From NCBI GenBank assembly GCA_016292635.1, contig JAEDIC010000002.1, positions 62,001 through 126,000 of the forward strand: 64,000 nt of DNA, given 5' to 3'. Positions 32,481 to 41,539 of this stretch are shown here, piece after piece. The position numbers and the translations under genes were made by a program. The stretch is from Clostridia bacterium (lineage in GTDB: Bacteria > Bacillota > Clostridia > Christensenellales > CAG-138). Position 1 is the first letter of the stretch. Each line of letters opens with the position of its first letter. The notes beneath the pieces were generated by a model. It searched no databases and was not told where the DNA came from. It saw nothing but the letters and a program-made list of their open reading frames with translations.

Positions 32481-33989
32481 TTAATATATTACATTAAGCC
32501 ATTTTGTCTTATCAACCGTTATATCTCCATGCCTGTCCACATAAGCGATTATAAGCTCCGCTATCTCTGTAGGCTGCTCGCGTATCAGATCGCATTCCCT
32601 GTACACGTCATACCCGCCTGCGCCGGTAGCCCTGTAGTTATTGAGGCACAGGGTAAGCCGCTTTTCTTCCGGCAGTTCCTCGCCACTGTATTTTATTGAC
32701 ACCACCCTGTCTCCTACCGGCCTGCGGATATCCACCGTCACTTCGACGCCTGATATATAGTCGTAGTTGAAGTGCTGCTTTATGGGCTTTAAGAAGCTCT
32801 CGCTCACTGCAAGCCCGCCGTTTTCCAGTGCAAAGTACTCCGCGCTGCGCTCCAGCGCTTTCTTTAGCTGCTCCCGGCATATCTCCACTGTCTTAAGGGT
32901 GTTTGGGAATACATATGTGGATACTATATCCCTTATTGTAATGTCCATGCCTATGCCCTTCACGCTGTTGCCCAGGCTGGTAGCTGATATGTCCGCGCCA
33001 GCGGCCTCAAGCTGCACCTGATTGAAAAAATTGGCTATAAGGGAGCCGTTTGCCGCCATATCTATATGGCGGGAGGGCAGCAGCGGCGTATCCAGATGCC
33101 CCACGGGCGTATCAAACCACGCCGCAGCCTGTTTTTCTGCCGGAAGGAGCAGCGCCCTGGCCTTGGCCTGCGTGACGTTTCCCGCATCCATAAGATGCTG
33201 TTCCACCGTAACTTCGCCGTCCACAGTCACTTCCATCTTGATATACTGCCGCGCCCTATCCGGCGGCTGGCAGGTATATGTGCCATTTATCCTTATGTTT
33301 TCTGCCGCCGTGTGCTGGTGTCCGGCAAGGAGTATATCAAAGCCCAATTCATCACAAATGCGCCAGCCCTGGTTCTCGTCGGTATCCGACAACACCTTGC
33401 CCGTCTTAACATCCCGTTCGAAACCGCCATGGTATATGCATACGGTAATGTCGGCCTTCGCCGCCTTTAGTTCGTCATAGGCCTCTTTTGCAGCCATAAA
33501 TGCATCGGTTACAGTTATCCCGGCCAGGTTTTCCGGCTTCTCCCAGAGCTTCACATAATGGGTGGTAACGCCCGTCAGACCTACCCTCAGCCCGTTTTGC
33601 AGTGTGACTATGGCGGTCTTTTCAACGCCCCTTATGCCGCCTATATTGGCGCATAAGCACCTCGCATCGAGCGCAGAGATATATTTTTCTATCTCTTCTT
33701 TGCCGTAGTTGAAGTCGTGGTTGCCCAGTGTGACGAAATCATACCCGCCCATATTCATTATATCTGCGGGCAGGCAACCATCGCCCCTGCGCTTATTGTA
33801 GAGATAATAAGTGAATGGGCTGCCCTGCAGGGTATCCCCGCCGTCTATTATCAGAGTGTTGCCGCCCTTATCAAAATTGCTTATGCAGTTGGCGAGGCCG
33901 GAGGGTATCTCATTTCCGCTGGCGTAATCTATCGGCGAAAAGTACCCGTGAACATCGCTCGTATAGTATATGGTAAGCTGTTTTTTCAT
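32481..33989 (-). CDS. Bifunctional UDP-sugar hydrolase / 5'-nucleotidase family metallophosphatase
   Basis: A 502-residue two-domain enzyme. The N-terminal metallophosphatase has YYTSDVHGYFSP, IDGGDTLQG, TLGNHDFNYG, IYHGGFE and LAGHQHTA, the full dinuclear metal set. The C-terminal 5'-nucleotidase domain includes SLGNSVKGIGMDITIRDI and NYRATGAGGYDVY. The family removes phosphate from nucleotides. No signal peptide is visible after the chosen start (MKKQLTIYYTSD), so it may act in the cytoplasm, unlike UshA. It lies 75 bp after a phnE gene on the same strand. No clear GGAGG precedes the ATG. Confidence 0.9.
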   Translation of the reverse strand: MKKQLTIYYTSDVHGYFSPIDYASGNEIPSGLANCISNFDKGGNTLIIDGGDTLQGSPFTYYLYNKRRGDGCLPADIMNMGGYDFVTLGNHDFNYGKEEIEKYISALDARCLCANIGGIRGVEKTAIVTLQNGLRVGLTGVTTHYVKLWEKPENLAGITVTDAFMAAKEAYDELKAAKADITVCIYHGGFERDVKTGKVLSDTDENQGWRICDELGFDILLAGHQHTAAENIRINGTYTCQPPDRARQYIKMEVTVDGEVTVEQHLMDAGNVTQAKARALLLPAEKQAAAWFDTPVGHLDTPLLPSRHIDMAANGSLIANFFNQVQLEAAGADISATSLGNSVKGIGMDITIRDIVSTYVFPNTLKTVEICREQLKKALERSAEYFALENGGLAVSESFLKPIKQHFNYDYISGVEVTVDIRRPVGDRVVSIKYSGEELPEEKRLTLCLNNYRATGAGGYDVYRECDLIREQPTEIAELIIAYVDRHGDITVDKTKWLNVIY

Positions 33990-34064
33990 CTTATGCTGAA
34001 GTTTATCCCTTTGGCCAGCAATGCCCCTGCGCTGATGGCGCCGGGGCATTGGGCATGGCGGTTG

Positions 34065-34928
34065 TTATGCGCCGTGTGCAAGCTTTCTGCGGATCCTTGT
34101 AGATATAAGCTCTATTATCAACACCAGCACCATTAGTCCCCATACGAATGCGCCCACCATGGCCCAGCGGCGGCTATTCAGGCACTGCACCAGCGATGCG
34201 CCTATACCACCTGCGCCGACAATACCGAGGGTAGTTGCGTCCTTAAGGTTGATATCGAAGCGATATATGGTGGTGGAGATAAAACTGGCGGTGAGCTGCG
34301 GAATAACGCCGTAGCGTATCTTCTGGAAGGGAGTACAGCCCATTGCATCCAGGCTCTCCAGTATGTGAGTATCCAGATCCTCTATAGCTGTGATATACAT
34401 CTTGGATATCATGCCTATGGAGCATATTGACTGGGTTATGACGCCGCAGGCAGCGCCGGGGCCTGTAACCCGTATCCACATCAGCGCCCATACTATGCTT
34501 GGTATGGTGCGTATCATCAATATCAGCACGCGAACCACATATGCCACAGGCTTAGGCATGATGTTGAAGGAAGCTAAGAACGCGAAGGGTATGGCCAGTA
34601 TGGCTCCGAACAGCGTGCCCAGCACAGCTATTGCCATAGTTTGCAGCAGCAGATAAGGCACGTCTGTATCCGTGGTGCCAAACATAAGGTTGGTATCCGG
34701 ATGGAACACACCGTGAAGAACGCCCTTTGCCACATCGGTACCTGTGGTAGTAAGACCTGTGAACTTGATGTCGGCAGCGGACCAGCCCACCAGCGTCACT
34801 ATTATAAGCACTATGGCGGTATATGCTATCCACTTTTGCGGCCTGTTGGCGTATACCTCCGCTACGGTAAGCTTCCTGTCCAGCGCCTGCTCTATTTCTT
34901 CTATGTTAAGCTTTTTCTTTTTATCCAT
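34065..34928 (-). CDS. phnE: Phosphonate-type ABC transporter permease (second PhnE)
   Basis: A 287-residue permease with a cytoplasmic N-terminal part of about 30 residues and about six spans. The binding-protein-dependent transport motif is present as HILESLDAMGCTPFQKIRYGVIPQL, and DATTLGIVGAGGIGASL is the PhnE-typical ending. It follows the first phnE by 13 bp; together they form the channel of the PhnCDE-type importer. Confidence 0.92.
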   Translation of the reverse strand: MDKKKKLNIEEIEQALDRKLTVAEVYANRPQKWIAYTAIVLIIVTLVGWSAADIKFTGLTTTGTDVAKGVLHGVFHPDTNLMFGTTDTDVPYLLLQTMAIAVLGTLFGAILAIPFAFLASFNIMPKPVAYVVRVLILMIRTIPSIVWALMWIRVTGPGAACGVITQSICSIGMISKMYITAIEDLDTHILESLDAMGCTPFQKIRYGVIPQLTASFISTTIYRFDINLKDATTLGIVGAGGIGASLVQCLNSRRWAMVGAFVWGLMVLVLIIELISTRIRRKLAHGA

Positions 34929-34941
34929 ATTGCCCCTCCTG

Positions 34942-35796
34942 TCAGCTCAGCTTCCTGCGCAGGTATTCGCTGAAGAAGTCTATGGCAACAACTACCACGA
35001 ACAGCGAAAGGAGCACCATGCCAAGGCTGTTGTAATCTCTCCAGCCTATGCGCTCGTTGATGGTTATACCCAAGCCGCCGGCTCCTACATAACCCAGTAT
35101 GGCAGAGGCGCGCACGTTCATCTCAAAGCAATAGAGACTGTGACTGAGATATACAGGCAGTATCTGCGGCACGCATGCAGACCAGAAGGCCTGGAACTTG
35201 CTTGCGCCCAGTGCCTCCATGGCCTCGAATGGGCCCATGTCTATAGTCTCTATGCTCTCGAAGAGCATTTTTGCTACGATGCCAAAGGTAAATATAGCTA
35301 TTGCAACGGTACCTGAAAAGGTTCCGAGGGAGAATATCAGAGCGCAAACCAGCGCTATGATAAGCGTAGGCAGCGTGCGGATAAGCGCCAGTATGAACCT
35401 GCAAACGCTCACTATGGGCAAGTTGTGGTTTATGTTGCTTGATGAAAGAATGGCTACGGGCAGCGCCAGAAGGCAGCCTATTACAGTGCCCAGTATGGAC
35501 ATCTTTATGGTATCTATAAGGGGAGATACCACCTTTGGTAAGAATGTCCAGTCGGGCTGAAGTATCTTCTTCATCAGGTCCAGCATCTTGCTGAACTTGC
35601 TGACGATAATGCCCATGTCAAAGCCGGTCATCTCCAGTGAAAGGTATATAGCAAGAGCCAGAAGCAGCACTATCAGCGGCGTGCGGCTCCTGCGGCGCAG
35701 TACGCTGTGACCATTGGCAAGAGTTATCTTCTGCGGCTTGAACACCTTGTCATACAGCGTTTCTTTTATGATGGCAGAGCTGTTTTCGTTTTCCAT
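34942..35796 (-). CDS. phnE: Phosphonate-type ABC transporter permease (first PhnE)
   Basis: A 284-residue permease homologous to the next gene, with PFEAMEALGASKFQAFWSACVPQILP as the ATPase-contact loop and ASAILGYVGAGGLGITI near the end. A long N-terminal part precedes the first span (TPLIVLLLALAIYLSLEM). Four bp separate it from phnC. Confidence 0.92.
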   Translation of the reverse strand: MENENSSAIIKETLYDKVFKPQKITLANGHSVLRRRSRTPLIVLLLALAIYLSLEMTGFDMGIIVSKFSKMLDLMKKILQPDWTFLPKVVSPLIDTIKMSILGTVIGCLLALPVAILSSSNINHNLPIVSVCRFILALIRTLPTLIIALVCALIFSLGTFSGTVAIAIFTFGIVAKMLFESIETIDMGPFEAMEALGASKFQAFWSACVPQILPVYLSHSLYCFEMNVRASAILGYVGAGGLGITINERIGWRDYNSLGMVLLSLFVVVVAIDFFSEYLRRKLS

Positions 35797-35800
35797 ATCA

Positions 35801-36598
35801 TCAGCCCTCTACCCTGTTTATTCGGGGAAGCTCTCCCTCGCCTTCGCCCATGGTGGGAACCTTTGTGCCGTTGTATACCTCGTCTATCTGCTCCTGAGTT
35901 ATGGTACTGGCAGGACCGTCGAATACTATCTCGCCGGCGCGTATGCCTATTACCCTGTCGCAGTACTTGAGGGCAAGGTCCACATGGTGAATGTTGAGCA
36001 GTATGGATATCTTATATTCCTTATTAATGCGCACAAAGTCCTGCATCACCTGCTTTGCGGTAATTGGGTCAAGGGAGGCCACAGGTTCGTCCGCAAGGAT
36101 TATCTTCGGGTTCTGGTTCAGCGTACGCGCAAGCGCAACGCGCTGCTGCTGCCCGCCGGACAGCTGGTCGCAGCGGGTATAGGCCTTATCCAAAATGCCT
36201 ACCTTATCGAGGCTTTCCAGCGCGCGCATCTTCTGTTCCTTGGAGAATATACCTAAGAGCACCTTGAAGAAGGGCATGTCGGGCACATCTGCCGTGAGCA
36301 CGTTCTTTATGGCAGTGCTGCGGGAGACGAGGTTAAAGCTCTGGAATATCATACCTACCTTGCGGCGGTACCTTCTGAGCTCTTTGCCCCTGAGAGAGTC
36401 TACGTCCACACCGTCTACCGTAAGCTCACCCTTGGTGATGTCGTGCATGCGGTTGATGCAGCGCAGTATGGTGGATTTACCTGCGCCGGAAAGGCCTATA
36501 ATGGCCACAAACTCGCCCTGTTCGATTTGCAGGTTTATGTTCTTCAGTGCCGTAAAGCCGTTTGGATAAGTCTTGTACACATTCTTGAATTCTATCAT
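35801..36598 (-). CDS. phnC: Phosphonate-type ABC transporter ATPase
   Basis: A 265-residue ATPase beginning MIEFKNVYKTYPNGFTALKN with Walker A (GLSGAGKST), signature (LSGGQQQRVA), Walker B (IILADEPVASLDP) and a terminal histidine (LLNIHHVDLAL). Overall similarity and the 'RCINRMHDITKGELTVDG' stretch fit PhnC. It energises uptake through the two PhnE permeases. Confidence 0.94.
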   Translation of the reverse strand: MIEFKNVYKTYPNGFTALKNINLQIEQGEFVAIIGLSGAGKSTILRCINRMHDITKGELTVDGVDVDSLRGKELRRYRRKVGMIFQSFNLVSRSTAIKNVLTADVPDMPFFKVLLGIFSKEQKMRALESLDKVGILDKAYTRCDQLSGGQQQRVALARTLNQNPKIILADEPVASLDPITAKQVMQDFVRINKEYKISILLNIHHVDLALKYCDRVIGIRAGEIVFDGPASTITQEQIDEVYNGTKVPTMGEGEGELPRINRVEG

Positions 36599-36670
36599 GC
36601 TGCGACTCTTTCTATCTTAATAAAATAAAGTAATGCTAAAAATATGCCTTGTATAAAACAATTAAGGGAA

Positions 36671-36696
36671 AAGCGCCCTGTTTATGCAGGGCGCTT
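36671..36696 (-). terminator. Hairpin between phnD and phnC
   Basis: AAGCGCCCTG pairs with CAGGGCGCTT around a short loop, followed on the minus strand by TTTCCCTT, a weak T-tract. It probably lets only part of the transcripts pass, giving more binding protein than membrane parts. Confidence 0.65.
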
Positions 36697-36710
36697 GGTT
36701 TCAAATCAAA

Positions 36711-37826
36711 TTAGTCGGAAACAGCCTTGAGGGCAGCGCGTGCGCCGTCGTAATCAGAGTCGGTGGCCTTGGCGTAGCCGGTGTGGCTGTATACATCAAA
36801 GATAGCCTTGCCTTCATCAGTGTTGATGATATTAATAAAGCAATCCTGAAGTGCTGCTACGATTTCGGGAGTGTAGTACTGGCTGGCCTTGGATATAGCT
36901 ACGGTGTCGTTGTAGATACCCTCGGTCACGCCGATAACATTCAGCTCATTCCAGATGGACTCGGTACGGCCCATGCCCTGCTTGCCGGTCTCATCCTGTT
37001 CGTCGGTAGGCAGAATCCAGCTTGCCTCGTAGTCGTTACGACCGTCGGCATAGCATACGATGATGTCTACCTGCTCAGCAGCGGCATAGGAGAAAGCGGT
37101 GCCATAGCCGGAGTCAAGAGGGATTACATTTGTAAGGTCAGAAATCTTCTTTCCATCATAGTTGGCCATAAGCCACATGGAGGGGTAAATGTAACCTGCT
37201 GAAGATGAGGTCTTCTGAACTGCCCACTTGGCGCCGTCCAGATCTTCCCAGGTCAGAGCCTCGCCGTTGTTTACCTTTTCGGCAAGCTTCTTGCCGTACT
37301 CGGAAGGAGTGGCGTAGATCAGGGAACGATAATAGGTTACCTGGGGTCCGTTCTTCTGGGTGGCGTTGGCTTCGCCGTTCCAGGTCTTGGGATCGGTGCT
37401 GTCGTTGGACAGGCCGTTGCGGGTAGCGGTCAGGATAACGTCGGTATCGTCAGAATAGAGGGCATAGGTGCCGCCGGGCAGCCAGCCGAGGTCGATAGAG
37501 CCTGCGGACATTGCTTCGCCGGTAGCGTCATAGCTGGTACCGACAGTGATGTCTACTTCGTCGATGTCATAGCCGAGGTTGGACATTTCTGCCTTTACGA
37601 GCTCGGGCAGGTTCTCGGTGCCAGCAATGATAACGTCAGCGTCTTTGGAGGGAACAAACTCAAGGGTCAGCTTGTCGAAGTGAGGCTTCTCCGCAGGAGT
37701 CTCTTCGGCAGGGGCAGCGATCTCGGTATTTTCTTCAGCAGGAGCATCTACAGGAGTAGGCTGGCTGCAGGCGCATACAGAGAACGCCATAACAAGTGCA
37801 AAAAGCAGTGCTACGGTCTTTTTCAT
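36711..37826 (-). CDS. phnD: Phosphonate-type substrate-binding lipoprotein
   Basis: A 371-residue lipoprotein (MKKTVALLFALVMAFSVCAC) with a Glu/Ala/Pro linker and a PhnD-type domain: LTLEFVPSKDADVI, TVGTSYDATGEAMSAGSIDLGWLPGG, TSSSAGYIYPSMWL and the VCYADGRNDYEASW segment. PhnD proteins bind phosphonates, phosphite or phosphate esters; the ligand is not fixed by sequence. ATG at 37826 follows GGAGG by about 10 nt. It has its own promoter downstream of surE. Confidence 0.93.
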   Translation of the reverse strand: MKKTVALLFALVMAFSVCACSQPTPVDAPAEENTEIAAPAEETPAEKPHFDKLTLEFVPSKDADVIIAGTENLPELVKAEMSNLGYDIDEVDITVGTSYDATGEAMSAGSIDLGWLPGGTYALYSDDTDVILTATRNGLSNDSTDPKTWNGEANATQKNGPQVTYYRSLIYATPSEYGKKLAEKVNNGEALTWEDLDGAKWAVQKTSSSAGYIYPSMWLMANYDGKKISDLTNVIPLDSGYGTAFSYAAAEQVDIIVCYADGRNDYEASWILPTDEQDETGKQGMGRTESIWNELNVIGVTEGIYNDTVAISKASQYYTPEIVAALQDCFINIINTDEGKAIFDVYSHTGYAKATDSDYDGARAALKAVSD

Positions 37827-37916
37827 TTTGTGTTTTCCTCCATAATATTTATATTCATGGCGCATGGCCTATGAACCGATTAAATACAGTGGATTTTTTT
37901 GATTCTTTTCATCAAT

Positions 37917-37945
37917 ATAATATCACATAAAGTATACATTGGCAA
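37917..37945 (-). promoter_or_regulatory. Promoter of the phnD operon
   Basis: On the minus strand TTGCCA (37945-37940), a 17-nt spacer and TATTAT (37922-37917), about 90 bp before phnD. Confidence 0.65.
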
Positions 37946-37971
37946 TGAGTGATAGATATGGCTCTTAAACA

Positions 37972-38700
37972 TTATCTATAAAGCGCGTTTTTAATACGGC
38001 CGATGGCTATATACCCATTCAAAACAGCCCATACATCGGTACCTTTCGGTGCATCGTTCGGGCCAAGCAGCTTTGCGAACGGAGTAAGCACTATCTTACC
38101 CTCCAGCTCCGACTTCTGATAATCATTTTCAAAGAAAAAAGTTGGCGCGGCCTCTGCGCCGCGTATTATACCCTTGAAATCGCATGCTTGACAGCCCGGA
38201 AAGTTCACGTTCCATATTTCCCCGGCATTTGGCTTCTGCATAAGCTCCTCAGCTATAGGCAGCAGGTACTCGTCCGTTATATCGTAGCTGCCGTCATGCT
38301 GAGTCGAAAATGCTATAGCTGGTATGCCGTGCAGCACAGCCTCCATAGCTGCGCCTACAGTACCGGAATAGGCAATATCGTAGCCGGCGTTAATGCCGGC
38401 GTTTATACCGGAGAATACATAATCAGGCCATACCGGCAGCAAAGATTTGAGGGCTACCTTAACACAGTCCGCAGGCGTACCGCTTACGCTATACGCACCC
38501 CTTACCGCCACCGGGAATTCACTTTCGTGTGCATTGAGCTCACTGAAAATAGTAAGCTTATGTGACATACCGCTGCACTGTCCCTCGGGAGCCACTACCC
38601 AGACATCGCCGAAGTTTGCCGCCATAGCCGCAAGTCTGGCTATGCCGTGAGACTCTATCCCGTCATCGTTAACTATAAGTATATTTGGCTTCCTGTTCAT
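37972..38700 (-). CDS. surE: 5'/3'-nucleotidase SurE
   Basis: A 242-residue SurE with the metal site NILIVNDDGIESHGIARLA, SGINAGINAGYDIAYSGTVGAAMEA and the SVSGTPADCVKVAL motif. SurE removes phosphate from nucleoside monophosphates and short polyphosphate. It is usually near pcm or nlpD in other bacteria; here it sits immediately upstream of the phosphonate-type transporter and in the same direction, with a second nucleotidase downstream. Confidence 0.95.
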   Translation of the reverse strand: MNRKPNILIVNDDGIESHGIARLAAMAANFGDVWVVAPEGQCSGMSHKLTIFSELNAHESEFPVAVRGAYSVSGTPADCVKVALKSLLPVWPDYVFSGINAGINAGYDIAYSGTVGAAMEAVLHGIPAIAFSTQHDGSYDITDEYLLPIAEELMQKPNAGEIWNVNFPGCQACDFKGIIRGAEAAPTFFFENDYQKSELEGKIVLTPFAKLLGPNDAPKGTDVWAVLNGYIAIGRIKNALYR

Positions 38701-38950
38701 TATTCAATGCTCCTTATTGCGCCGTTTGATTATATTACCTCAACCATCAGCGATTAACAATAGCCAAAAGTGACAGAAAAAAATGAATCTACAAAAAAGC
38801 CCCGCGCAGCGCGGGATTATTTTTTTCGGAAAGAGAAAATTAATTTATTGACAGTTATGAATAAAGCATTCTACGAGCTTTTCGCCCGCAGGTCAGCCAC
38901 CTCAAGGCGCGCCGTTCAAGTCTCAATGGGCCATTTGAGCCAACAGACCG

Positions 38951-38969
38951 AAAAGGGAGCGCTCCCTTT
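38951..38969 (-). terminator. Terminator hairpin left of repeat copy D
   Basis: AAAGGGAGC and GCTCCCTTT form a stem; the minus-strand transcript continues TTTTCGG. A related hairpin (GAGAGCG/CGCTCCC, 39161-39183) stands on the other side of the repeat. Confidence 0.65.
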
Positions 38970-38973
38970 GGGT

Positions 38974-39155
38974 TGTCGAAAAAGTGGCATTATGCCACTT
39001 TTTCGAGGTTTACATGGCTCCCTTGTGCCTGCGGCACGGCCAGGGATCCATGAAAAGAAACCCTTGCTGCGCAAGGCTTTTGCGGATTTGCCGCACATGT
39101 CGCCAAATCCGATTGAAGCCTCCGCCCCCCGAACCCCCAAGGGGGTTTTTGACAG
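38974..39155 (-). repeat. Dispersed structured repeat, copy D
   Basis: Full copy in reverse orientation, from TTGTCGAAAAAGTGG to GGTTTTTGACAG. It contains the AAAAAGTGGCATTATGCCAC palindrome, the GGCTCCC hairpin (one arm altered to GGATCC), CTTGC/GCAAG and CGGATTTG/CAAATCCG. Confidence 0.85.
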
Positions 39156-39193
39156 ACTGAAGAGAGCGTTCGCTCCCTTTTTTATTTTGCGTA

Positions 39194-39604
39194 TCAGAAC
39201 TTTCTGCTGATGATGAAATAACACACCCAGTATATCACCATGAACCCCATCAGGCACCAGGCTACGATATTCGCCGCTTCCCCCATATTCATGAGATACA
39301 GCACTATCACCGCCAGGCCCGCGCCTATGGTATACACTGAAAGCGCCAGACTTCTGGCCTTTGTCCAGAGCATGATATTGCGCTCATCCTGCTCTGCTAT
39401 TTCCCGGCGGCGCAATCTCTCAGGGTCTTTTGTTATGCGCCGATGCTGCACTATGCGGGCAATGCCTACCACCATGAACACTGTGCCGAAAGATGAGGCC
39501 ATCTCAGGCCCGCCGAATATACCTGTTAGTATCAGAGCTATGCCAATGCCTATCATCGCAAAGGCTACATACAGCCTGATCTTAAGCTTTTTTGCGTAAT
39601 CCAT
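39194..39604 (-). CDS. Small membrane protein paired with an XRE regulator
   Basis: A 136-residue protein with four membrane spans in two pairs (LYVAFAMIGIGIALILTGI and FGTVFMVVGIARIVQ; LALSVYTIGAGLAVIVLYL and IVAWCLMGFMVIYWVCYFI). A charged cytoplasmic loop lies between the pairs (RRITKDPERLRRREIAEQDERN). It resembles the DUF2178-like membrane proteins often found beside small helix-turn-helix regulators; role unknown. It starts 3 bp after the regulator stop. Confidence 0.65.
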   Translation of the reverse strand: MDYAKKLKIRLYVAFAMIGIGIALILTGIFGGPEMASSFGTVFMVVGIARIVQHRRITKDPERLRRREIAEQDERNIMLWTKARSLALSVYTIGAGLAVIVLYLMNMGEAANIVAWCLMGFMVIYWVCYFIISRKF

Positions 39605-39607
39605 ATC

Positions 39608-39805
39608 CTATTCCTCCTCAAACAAGAAAACATCCTCTATTGCCGCTTTGAAATATTTAGCTATCCTGTACGCCAGTTTCAGCGATGCATCATACCTGCC
39701 GCTTTCCAATGATATGATGGTCTGCCGGGTAACATCCACGGCCCGTGCAAGGTCATCCTGTGTTAGCTTCATGGCGTTTCTGTATTCTTTTATCTTATTG
39801 TTCAA
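39608..39805 (-). CDS. XRE-family helix-turn-helix regulator
   Basis: A 65-residue protein that is almost wholly a Cro/CI-type [44 protein letters not shown], ending FEEE. This YgzD-like class often controls a neighbouring membrane protein gene. TTG at 39805 is the likely start, with AGGAGA 8 nt upstream. Two 24-bp palindromes lie just upstream and are its probable operators. Confidence 0.88.
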   Translation of the reverse strand: MNNKIKEYRNAMKLTQDDLARAVDVTRQTIISLESGRYDASLKLAYRIAKYFKAAIEDVFLFEEE

Positions 39806-39824
39806 GTCATCATCTCCTAACGAT

Positions 39825-39895
39825 AAATGTAAAATGCACTTTACATTTAGTATGATAGCACAGGGCTCTTAAAATGTAAAGTGCATTTGACATTT
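39825..39895 (-). promoter_or_regulatory. Twin palindromic operators for the XRE regulator
   Basis: Two 24-bp near-palindromes sharing AAATGTAAA at one end and a TTTACATTT or TTTGACATTT arm at the other, at 39825-39848 and 39872-39895, with a core of TGCAC/GTGCA. Centres are 47 bp apart, between the regulator and pyrE. Confidence 0.65.
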
Positions 39896-39925
39896 TTATT
39901 ATTTAATTTTGTGACGGGGTTTATA

Positions 39926-40612
39926 TTATGCCTGAACGCAGTAATCCGCCATGTACTGCTCCATCCTGCGGCGGATGTGGGCATCGATAAGGATTTTGCC
40001 GCCCACCTCCTTGCCGCTCAGGGTCTCAAGTATGTCGCATACGGTGACGATGGGGAAAGTGGTGATGCCGAAATCCCGCTTTATCTCCTGAATGGCGGTA
40101 AGGTCTCCCTTTCCCCGCTCCATGCGGTCAACGGAGATAACAAGGCCGGGCACCTCCACCTTTGCGGCGGACATGAGCACAGGAAGGGTTTCGCGCACTG
40201 CGGTGCCCGCGGTGATAACGTCCTCGATTATGAGCAGCTTGTCCCCATCCTTGGGCTTGTAACCAACCATAGAACCGCCTTCGCCGTGATCCTTCACTTC
40301 CTTGCGGTTGAAGCAATAATTCAGGTCACGTCCGCCGCGATAAAGAGCCGCGGCAGCGGATACTGCAAGGGGTATGCCCTTATATGCAGGGCCGAACAGT
40401 GCGGCGATATCCCCAGGCAGTTCGCCGCTCTTTATATGTTCCTCTATGCAGGCGGCGTAAAACTCTCCCAGACGGGCTATCTGACCGCCGGTCTTATAGT
40501 TGCCGGTGTTGATGAAATAAGGGGTCTTTCGTCCGCTCTTGGTGGTAAAATCGCCGAAAGTAAGCACCCCGGATTGGGCCATGAAGGTTATAAACTCGGA
40601 CTTGTAGCTCAT
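39926..40612 (-). CDS. pyrE: Orotate phosphoribosyltransferase
   Basis: A 228-residue enzyme that joins orotate to PRPP giving OMP. The PRPP-binding loop is LLIIEDVITAGTAVRETLPVL. The N-terminal part (GDFTTKSGRKTPYFINTG) and AALFGPAYKGIPLA are typical. It is the last gene of the pyr operon, 15 bp after pyrD. Confidence 0.96.
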   Translation of the reverse strand: MSYKSEFITFMAQSGVLTFGDFTTKSGRKTPYFINTGNYKTGGQIARLGEFYAACIEEHIKSGELPGDIAALFGPAYKGIPLAVSAAAALYRGGRDLNYCFNRKEVKDHGEGGSMVGYKPKDGDKLLIIEDVITAGTAVRETLPVLMSAAKVEVPGLVISVDRMERGKGDLTAIQEIKRDFGITTFPIVTVCDILETLSGKEVGGKILIDAHIRRRMEQYMADYCVQA

Positions 40613-40627
40613 TTTATCCCTCCTTTA

Positions 40628-41539
40628 TTATCCCTGAAAAGCGGCCTTGAGCGCCGCAATACTCTCATATCCTTCTCTCTCCATAAATGCCCGAAGGCCC
40701 TCCACAACATCCACGGGTGCGGTGGGATTAACAAGGGCTCCAGTGCCCACGGCAATGGCATCCGCCCCTGCCATGAGGAATTCCGCCGCATCCTCGCCGG
40801 TCATTATGCCGCCAAGGCCCAGTATGGGCAGCTTTATGGCCCTGCGGACTTGATATACCATTCGAATGGCAACCGGCTTTATTGCGGGGCCGGAAAATCC
40901 GCCTGTGCCGTTGGCAAGGAGAGACCGCTTTGTGCGCAGATCTATCCTCATGCCGAGGAGGGTATTTATGAGGGATACGGCGTCGGCGCCCGCATCCTCA
41001 ACCGCCTTTGCTATGGCGGTTATGTCGGTTACATTTGGGGTCAGCTTTACTATTACAGGCTTTTTCGCAGCTTTCTTCACCGCCGCAGTGACCTCCGCCG
41101 CCATTTTAGGGTCTGTGCCGAAGCCTATGCCGCCCTGCTTTACATTGGGGCAGGATATGTTCAGCTCGTACATGGCAACGGATGTATCATTGAGCATCCC
41201 GGTCACGGCGCAATATTCATCTATGCTGTGGCCCGCAAGGTTCGCGATTACTGGAACATCAAAATCCGCAAGGTACGCAAGGTCCTTTTTTATATACTCC
41301 GCAGCGCCGGGATTCTGCAGGCCAACGGCGTTCAGCATGCCTCCGTATGTCTCCGCTATGCGGGGGGTGGGATTGCCCTGCCAGGGTTGGGCCGCCACGC
41401 CCTTGGTGATTACCGCGCCAAGGCGGGAAATATCATAAAACTCTCCGCTTTCCCGTGGGGCAAACGTGCCGCTTGCAGTGGTAACGGGATTCTTCATATG
41501 AAGGCCGGCGAAATTTACCGAAAGATCAACCTTGGTCAT
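40628..41539 (-). CDS. pyrD: Dihydroorotate dehydrogenase, catalytic subunit (class 1B)
   Basis: A 303-residue FMN enzyme. It shows NPVTTASGTF, the catalytic-cysteine segment ELNISCPNVKQGGIGFGTDP, NGTGGFSGPAIKPVAIRMVY and LGLGGIMTGEDAAEFLMAGADAIAVGTG. The cysteine base and the adjacent pyrK identify the NAD-linked class 1B form. It overlaps pyrK by one base. Confidence 0.97.
   Translation of the reverse strand: MTKVDLSVNFAGLHMKNPVTTASGTFAPRESGEFYDISRLGAVITKGVAAQPWQGNPTPRIAETYGGMLNAVGLQNPGAAEYIKKDLAYLADFDVPVIANLAGHSIDEYCAVTGMLNDTSVAMYELNISCPNVKQGGIGFGTDPKMAAEVTAAVKKAAKKPVIVKLTPNVTDITAIAKAVEDAGADAVSLINTLLGMRIDLRTKRSLLANGTGGFSGPAIKPVAIRMVYQVRRAIKLPILGLGGIMTGEDAAEFLMAGADAIAVGTGALVNPTAPVDVVEGLRAFMEREGYESIAALKAAFQG

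Larger units (their letters stand above)
38701..39193. other. Intergenic region with bidirectional hairpin and repeat copy D
   Basis: No gene is seen in 493 bases. CCCGCG/CGCGGG (38801-38815) is flanked by an A-run on the left and ATTATTTTTTT on the right, so it can end transcription either way. Then follow about 120 bp without recognisable content and repeat copy D with its hairpin flanks. Confidence 0.6.
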
